64,000 nt of DNA from Pseudomonadota bacterium. GTDB taxonomy: Bacteria > Pseudomonadota > Gammaproteobacteria > Burkholderiales > Thiobacillaceae. The notes under the pieces were generated by a model. It was not told the DNA's origin. It did no database searches and saw only the letters and a program-made list of their open reading frames with translations. Below are positions 59,480 through 64,000 of this stretch, in pieces (position 1 is the stretch's first letter; each line of letters starts with the position of its first letter). Where the stretch lies: contig JAKQCX010000027.1 of the NCBI GenBank assembly GCA_029558905.1, positions 1 through 64,000 on the forward strand. The letters run 5' to 3'. The translations under genes and the position numbers were made by a program.

Positions 59480-59821
59480 TTACTCCTGCAACAGCGTCAC
59501 CTGCGTCTTCGCATTGATCTTGTCGATCTCCAGCAGCACCTCGCAGTACTCCGTCTGCTCGTCCACGGGGGTGGGATCGTCCGCGCAGCTGCAGCCGGCG
59601 ATGATGCCAGTGTAGAACAGGCCGGCCTTTACAAGCAGGCGGTCGCCTGCGTCCACGGTGCTGAGGATCACGGCCTGGGGCGGGGTGTCGGTGGCGTAGC
59701 TGCTGCCGGCCAGGCCCTGTTGCAGGGGCAGCTCCGCCGGACCCAGGCGGGCGATCTCCGCCTTCAGCGTGTCGCGGAAGGCCGAGGTGCCCCAGGCCTG
59801 CAGACTTGCTTCCAAATGCAT
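59480..59821 (-). CDS. Hypothetical protein
   Basis: I do not recognise this 113-residue protein. The start ATG at 59821 (MHLEASLQAWG) has GGAG about 8 bases upstream; the frame continues upstream to 59977 but with Arg/His-rich, unlikely sequence. The second half contains LVKAGLFYTGIIAGCSCADD and an EYCEVLLEIDK strand; the three cysteines (two as CSC) may bind a metal. No signal peptide. It is a single gene, convergent with htpG and divergent from hfq. Confidence 0.6.
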   Translation of the reverse strand: MHLEASLQAWGTSAFRDTLKAEIARLGPAELPLQQGLAGSSYATDTPPQAVILSTVDAGDRLLVKAGLFYTGIIAGCSCADDPTPVDEQTEYCEVLLEIDKINAKTQVTLLQE

Positions 59822-60052
59822 CTCAGATTCTCCGGGTTGATTGGGCATGGCGAGTGCCATGAGACATGATCTCAGGGTGTGGCCGACATGGCTACGCTCC
59901 ATGCGAATGGTGGCGAACCTTCGCCGGACGTGTGCGGCACGGCCTCGCTCCATGCAAGAAGTTCGCTCCCGATGCAAATCCGCTTAGACGCCGGGCGAAA
60001 AGGGAATAAAATCCGGGACCCATTACACATCCGTACCCTATAAGGAAATCTC

Positions 60053-60286
60053 ATGAGCAAAGGGCTGCAATTACAAGACCCGTTCCTCAACGCCCTGCGC
60101 CAGGAGCAGGTGCAGGTTTCTGTCTATCTGGTGAACGGCATCAAGCTGCAAGGCCACATCGAAAGCTTCGATCAATATGTGGTGCTGCTCAAGAATGCGG
60201 TGACCCAGATGGTCTACAAGCACGCCATATCCACCGTGGTGCCCGCCCGTCCAGTGACCCTGCAGCGCGCCGGCGAAGATTCCTGA
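60053..60286 (+). CDS. hfq: Hfq, RNA chaperone
   Basis: The 77-residue protein has the Sm1 core [20 protein letters not shown] and Sm2 YKHAIS (55-60), with the proximal-face residues Gln8 and Lys56. It forms hexamers that pair sRNAs with mRNAs. AAGGAAATCTC before the ATG at 60053 is a good ribosome site. It starts the hfq-hflX-hflK-hflC run, the standard order. Confidence 0.97.
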   Translation: MSKGLQLQDPFLNALRQEQVQVSVYLVNGIKLQGHIESFDQYVVLLKNAVTQMVYKHAISTVVPARPVTLQRAGEDS

Positions 60287-60300
60287 TCTAGTGCCGCCGC

Positions 60301-61458
60301 ATGTTTGAGCGGCCCGAGGCTGGGCTGGCCGTGGTGCTGGCCTCCCTGGATTTTGGCGATCCCGATCATGCTGAAGGACTGAATGAGCTGAAGCTGCTGG
60401 CCAGCAGCGCCAGCCTGCGGGTGGTCGGCGTGGTGGAAGGCAAGCGGGCCAAGCCGGATGCGGCATTGTTCGCGGGCTTGGGCAAGGCGGACGAGATCGG
60501 TGCCTTAGCGCGTCTGACCGGCGCGCGGCTGGTCATCTTCAACCATGAGCTCTCCCCCGTGCAGGAGCGCAATCTGGAACGTCGTTTGCAATGCCGGGTA
60601 CTGGATCGCACCGCGCTGATTCTGGATATCTTCGCGCAGCGGGCCCGCAGCAACGAGGGCAAGCTGCAGGTGGAACTGGCCCAGCTGCGGCATTACGCCA
60701 CCCGCCTGGTGCGGGGTTGGACGCACCTGGAACGGCAGAAGGGTGGTATCGGCCTGCGCGGTGGCCCCGGCGAGACACAGCTGGAACTGGATCGGCGCAT
60801 CATCGCCCAGCGTATCCGCACCATCGAGAGCAGGCTGGAGAAGCACGCACGCGGCCGCGCGGTGCAGCGCCGCGGTCGTCAGCGCGGCCGGGTCCTGTCC
60901 GTTTCCCTGGTGGGGTATACCAACGCGGGCAAGTCCACCCTTTTCAACAGACTGACCCATGCCGGGGCCTATGCGGCGGATCAGTTGTTTGCCACTCTGG
61001 ATACCACGTCGCGCCGGCTCTGGGTGCCGCAGGCCCACAGGCAAGTGGTGATCTCCGATACCGTGGGCTTCATCACGCATCTGCCGCATGCCCTGGTGGC
61101 AGCCTTTCACGCCACCCTGGAAGAAAGCGTGCACGCCGATCTGCTGTTGCATGTGGTGGATGCCGCCAGCACCAACCGCAGCCGCCAGATGCTGGAGGTG
61201 GAGAAGGTGTTGCGGGAGATCGGCGCGGAACACGTGCCACGGATCCAGGTCATGAACAAGATCGATCTGACCGCCACGGAGCCTCAATTGGCACGGGATG
61301 AATATGGTAAGATCGACGCCATTTGGCTCTCCGCGAGGACAGGCGCGGGCATTGACCTGCTTCGGGAAGCCTTGGGCGAAATTGCCAACCAACCTGTCCA
61401 TGATCGCGAGTTCGGGGCATCGCCCAACACGGATGCGGAAACCCATGCAACTGATTAA
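60301..61458 (+). CDS. hflX: HflX, ribosome-associated GTPase
   Basis: The 385-residue protein has an N-terminal ATP-binding-like domain, the linker GGIGLRGGPGETQLELDRR and a G domain with GYTNAGKST (205-213), DTVGFI and NKID. It splits stalled 70S ribosomes after stress. It lies 14 bases after hfq and overlaps hflK by 14 bases. The length is below the E. coli protein because the C-terminal tail is short. Confidence 0.96.
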   Translation: MFERPEAGLAVVLASLDFGDPDHAEGLNELKLLASSASLRVVGVVEGKRAKPDAALFAGLGKADEIGALARLTGARLVIFNHELSPVQERNLERRLQCRVLDRTALILDIFAQRARSNEGKLQVELAQLRHYATRLVRGWTHLERQKGGIGLRGGPGETQLELDRRIIAQRIRTIESRLEKHARGRAVQRRGRQRGRVLSVSLVGYTNAGKSTLFNRLTHAGAYAADQLFATLDTTSRRLWVPQAHRQVVISDTVGFITHLPHALVAAFHATLEESVHADLLLHVVDAASTNRSRQMLEVEKVLREIGAEHVPRIQVMNKIDLTATEPQLARDEYGKIDAIWLSARTGAGIDLLREALGEIANQPVHDREFGASPNTDAETHATD

Positions 61459-62734
61459 AGATCTCCTGCGCGCGCCCTTCTGGCTCGTGTGGCGCTACCT
61501 GTTCGGGCCCCTGGCCGCCGTGCGCAGGGGTGTGCCCTTGGCCATGGCCTGGAACGATCCACAGTGGGGCAACGGCGGCAAGCGTGACGGCCCGCCGGAC
61601 CTGGACGAACTGTGGCGCAATTTCAACCGGCGCCTGAATGGTCTGTTCGGCCGCAAGGGCGGCAACGGCGGAGGGGATTCCGGCGGTGGGCGCGAGTTCC
61701 GGATCCCCGGAGGTGCCGGGCTGCTGCTGGCCCTGGCCCTGCTGGTGTGGGTGGCTTCGGGGTTCTACATCGTTGATGCGGGCGAGCGGGGTGTGGTACT
61801 GCGCTTCGGCAAATACGTGGAAACCACCCATCCCGGCCCCCGCTGGCATCTGCCCTATCCCGTGGAAACGGTGGAGGTCGTGAATATCGAGCAGGTGCGC
61901 ACCGCGGAGGTGGGCTATCACAACAACGTCAAGGCCAAGGTGCTGTCCGAGGCCCTGATGCTGACGGACGACGAGAACATCATCGATCTGCAGTTTTCCA
62001 TCCAGTACACCCTGAAGGATCCGGAGGACTACCTGTTTTCCAATCGTGAGCCGGACATCGCCGTGAAGCAGGTGGCGGAAACCGCCATGCGCGAGATCGT
62101 GGGCAAGAGCAAGATGGACTACGTCCTGTACGAAGGGCGCGCGGACATCGCCATCCGGGCCACCAAGCTCATGCAGGACCTGCTGGACCGCTACAAGACC
62201 GGCATCAGCATCAGCAAGGTGAACATGCAGCAGGCCCAGCCACCTGAACAGGTGCAGGACGCCTTCGACGATGCCGTGAAGGCCGGTCAGGACCAGGAGC
62301 GCCTGAAAAACGAAGGCCAGGCCTACGCCAACGACGTGATTCCCAAGGCCCGGGGTGTGGCGGCCCGTCTCATCGAGGAGGCCAACGCCCACAAGGCCCG
62401 CGTGGTCGACCAGGCCGAGGGCGATGCTTCCCGCTTTTCCCAGATCCTGGTGGAATACAACAAGGCTCCGCAGGTAACACGTGAGCGTCTGTACCAGGAC
62501 GCCATGCAGCAGGTCCTCTCCAATACCACCAAGGTCCTGGTGGATGACAAGCAGGGCGGCAACCTCATTTACCTGCCCCTGGACAAGATCATGCAGTTGA
62601 CTGGCGCCTCCAGCCAACCCGTCCCGCATGAGGCACAGCCCGCGGCGCCCGTCGCCCCTCCCGTCGGTAGTCAGGACAACCTGTTCCGCTCACGGGATGC
62701 CTTCCGCAGCCGTGACCGGGAGGAGCGGCCATGA
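61445..62734 (+). CDS. hflK: HflK, membrane regulator of FtsH, with N-terminal extension
   Basis: The 429-residue protein has a Gly-rich N-terminal part, a membrane helix (about 89-110, followed by GERGVVLRFGKYVE), the SPFH/band-7 domain and a C-terminal tail. With HflC it forms the cage around FtsH that controls proteolysis. The usual family start (MAWNDPQWGNGG) is at 61544, but codons 61445-61543 have strong GC at third positions and encode a protein-like extension with a hydrophobic segment, APFWLVWRYLFGPLAAVR. I therefore start at ATG 61445, which overlaps hflX by 14 bases. If the start is 61544 the product has 396 residues. Confidence 0.9.
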   Translation: MQLIKDLLRAPFWLVWRYLFGPLAAVRRGVPLAMAWNDPQWGNGGKRDGPPDLDELWRNFNRRLNGLFGRKGGNGGGDSGGGREFRIPGGAGLLLALALLVWVASGFYIVDAGERGVVLRFGKYVETTHPGPRWHLPYPVETVEVVNIEQVRTAEVGYHNNVKAKVLSEALMLTDDENIIDLQFSIQYTLKDPEDYLFSNREPDIAVKQVAETAMREIVGKSKMDYVLYEGRADIAIRATKLMQDLLDRYKTGISISKVNMQQAQPPEQVQDAFDDAVKAGQDQERLKNEGQAYANDVIPKARGVAARLIEEANAHKARVVDQAEGDASRFSQILVEYNKAPQVTRERLYQDAMQQVLSNTTKVLVDDKQGGNLIYLPLDKIMQLTGASSQPVPHEAQPAAPVAPPVGSQDNLFRSRDAFRSRDREERP

Positions 62735-63618
62735 TGAAGAATCCCGTCAACCTGCTCGTCGTCCTGGTGGCGCTCCTGCTGCTGCTGTTCTTTTCCATGT
62801 ACACCGTGGATCAGCGTCAGGCGGCTATCGTGTTCCAGCTGGGAGAGGTGGTCCAGATCAACAAGAAGCCCGGGTTTTATCTCAAGTTTCCCTTCATTCA
62901 GAACGTGCGTTACTTTGATACCCGCATCCTGACCCTGGACGCGGCCGACCCTGAGCGCTTCATCACCTCCGAGAAGAAGAACGTGCTGGTGGACTATTTC
63001 ATCAAGTGGCGCGTGTTCGATGTGGAGAAGTACTACGTCAGCTTCAATGGTGATGAGCGCCGTGCCGAGAACCGCCTGTTCCAGACCGTCAACGACGGCA
63101 TGCGCGCCGAATTCGGGCGCCGCACCGTGCACGACGTGGTATCCGGCGAGCGCGACGATGTCATGGACCTGCTGCGCACCAAGGCCGACCAGGATGCCCG
63201 CCGCTTCGGCGTGCAGGTCATGGACGTGCGCATCAAGCGCGTGGACCTGCCCACGGAGGTGAGCGAATCCGTTTACCGGCGCATGGAAGCGGAGCGCAAG
63301 CGGGTGGCCAACGAGTTGCGCTCCACCGGTTCGGCCGAGGCGGAGAAGATTCGTGCCGATGCCGACCGTCAGCGTGAAATCATCATTGCCGAGGCCTACC
63401 GGGATGCCCAGCGCAGCAAGGGTGAGGGCGATGCCAAGGCTGCCGCCATCTATGCCGCCGCTTATGGCAAGAACCCCGAGTTCTACGCCTTCTATCGCAG
63501 CATGGATGCCTATCGTCAGAGCTTCAACGGCAAGAACGACATCCTGGTGCTGCAGCCCAACTCGGAGTTCTTCCGCTACATGAAGTCGCCGGGCGGCCAG
63601 GCCCGGGGCGGCAAATAG
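62731..63618 (+). CDS. hflC: HflC, membrane regulator of FtsH
   Basis: The 295-residue protein has an N-terminal membrane helix (about 6-23), DQRQAAIVFQLGEVV and the SPFH domain, ending in a helical tail with the EKIRADADRQREIIIAEAYR coiled-coil stretch. It pairs with HflK. The start ATG overlaps the hflK stop (ATGATGA), so translation is coupled. Confidence 0.97.
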   Translation: MMKNPVNLLVVLVALLLLLFFSMYTVDQRQAAIVFQLGEVVQINKKPGFYLKFPFIQNVRYFDTRILTLDAADPERFITSEKKNVLVDYFIKWRVFDVEKYYVSFNGDERRAENRLFQTVNDGMRAEFGRRTVHDVVSGERDDVMDLLRTKADQDARRFGVQVMDVRIKRVDLPTEVSESVYRRMEAERKRVANELRSTGSAEAEKIRADADRQREIIIAEAYRDAQRSKGEGDAKAAAIYAAAYGKNPEFYAFYRSMDAYRQSFNGKNDILVLQPNSEFFRYMKSPGGQARGGK

Positions 63619-63659
63619 GCGCACGCCGGCACCCGCGTGGATGATGCCGAGACGTACGC

Positions 63660-63854
63660 ATGACCCTGGGCGACATATTTTTTCCGGCCCTGGCGCTGAT
63701 GCTCGTGCTGGAAGGCGTGTTGCCCTTCATCGCGCCGAAGGTGTGGCGCGAAACCTTCGCCCGCATGCTGCGCTTCAATGATGGTCAGCTGCGCTTCATG
63801 GGGCTGATTTCCATGCTGGCGGGGCTGCTGCTGCTCTGGTTCAGTCGCATGTGA
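63660..63854 (+). CDS. DUF2065 (YjeT-like) small membrane protein
   Basis: The 64-residue protein has two membrane helices (about 7-25 and 45-62) and the family pattern LMLVLEGVLPFIAP and MLRFNDGQLRFMGLISMLAG. It lies 42 bases after hflC and before hisZ, a conserved position. Its function is unknown; a small partner of the HflKC complex is possible from context only. Confidence 0.85.
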   Translation: MTLGDIFFPALALMLVLEGVLPFIAPKVWRETFARMLRFNDGQLRFMGLISMLAGLLLLWFSRM

Positions 63855-63873
63855 TGCCGGTCTGATCGCCACA

Positions 63874-64000
63874 TGATCCCCGCCTGGCTCCTGCCCGAAT
63901 ACATCGAGGACATCCTGCCGCCCTATGCACGGGCGGCCGAGGAGCTGCGCAGGCGCCTGCTGGACCTGTTCGACGGTCATGGGTATGAGCTCATCACCCC
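63874..64000 (+). CDS. hisZ: HisZ, ATP phosphoribosyltransferase regulatory subunit (partial)
   Basis: Only the first 42 codons are in the window. [20 protein letters not shown] and the following [19 protein letters not shown] match the start of HisZ, a histidyl-tRNA synthetase-like protein that with short HisG makes the first enzyme of histidine synthesis. It follows hflC-DUF2065 as in many betaproteobacteria. The start is ATG 63874. Confidence 0.85.

Overview
The window looks like chromosomal DNA of a GC-rich, sulfur-oxidising betaproteobacterium. The reasons are gene order and content: hrcA / nadK-recN / fur / bamE-dapB, ypjD / ffh-rpsP-rimM-trmD-rplS and hfq-hflX-hflK-hflC-DUF2065-hisZ are betaproteobacterial neighbourhoods, an XrtB-type exopolysaccharide/PEP-CTERM locus fits the same group, and fccAB (sulfide dehydrogenase) plus two YeeE/YedE sulfur-import-type proteins point to reduced-sulfur metabolism. 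No rRNA, tRNA, CRISPR array, transposase or prophage was seen.

Region by region. 1-18.3 kb (minus strand): an exopolysaccharide locus. Read in its transcription direction it holds a PEP-CTERM protein with a sigma-54-type promoter, epsB (initiating sugar transferase), epsD, a CAAX-type protease, epsL, epsE, epsF, epsG (kinase-like, with a broken P-loop), xrtB (exosortase B), epsI, then variable genes for a Wzx-like flippase, a sulfotransferase, a Wzy-like polymerase, a glycoside hydrolase and two glycosyltransferases. Two intergenic gaps carry interspersed and tandem repeats, one of them exactly between the conserved eps core and the more AT-rich variable genes. 18.8-25.1 kb: a hypothetical gene, a HIT protein, a PilT/PilU ATPase, then a cluster of a hemerythrin, a tiny membrane protein, a DUF2249 protein and two polytopic NnrS-like membrane proteins with FNR/Dnr-like sites, and a Met/Gly-rich secreted protein.

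25.1-33.7 kb: housekeeping genes mutL, a LexA-fold protein lacking the catalytic lysine, ypjD, ffh-rpsP-rimM-trmD-rplS, a TauE/SafE permease, coq7 and a DUF2322-like gene. 33.8-38.3 kb (minus): an SCP2-like secreted protein, two YeeE/YedE proteins, and an MCE/Mla-like lipid transport operon whose ATPase gene lacks a Walker A motif. 38.4-42.8 kb (plus): SH3 protein, M48 protease, CHASE2 adenylate cyclase and a class II cyclic-nucleotide phosphodiesterase, so a cyclase and its likely partner phosphodiesterase sit side by side. 42.9-47.1 kb (minus): fccA-fccB, hemH, a short EamA protein and a Dyp peroxidase.

47.2-64 kb: hrcA, nadK, recN, fur, bamE-dapB; a three-gene module of a periplasmic binding-like protein, an outer-membrane barrel and a PAS-GGDEF-EAL sensor; htpG with a clear sigma-32 promoter; a hypothetical gene; and hfq-hflX-hflK-hflC-DUF2065-hisZ, the last one cut by the window end. 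Start codons were moved from the longest open frame where overlap with a neighbour, a Shine-Dalgarno sequence or family length argued for it; each case is stated in its entry. All family assignments come from reading motifs, not from searches.
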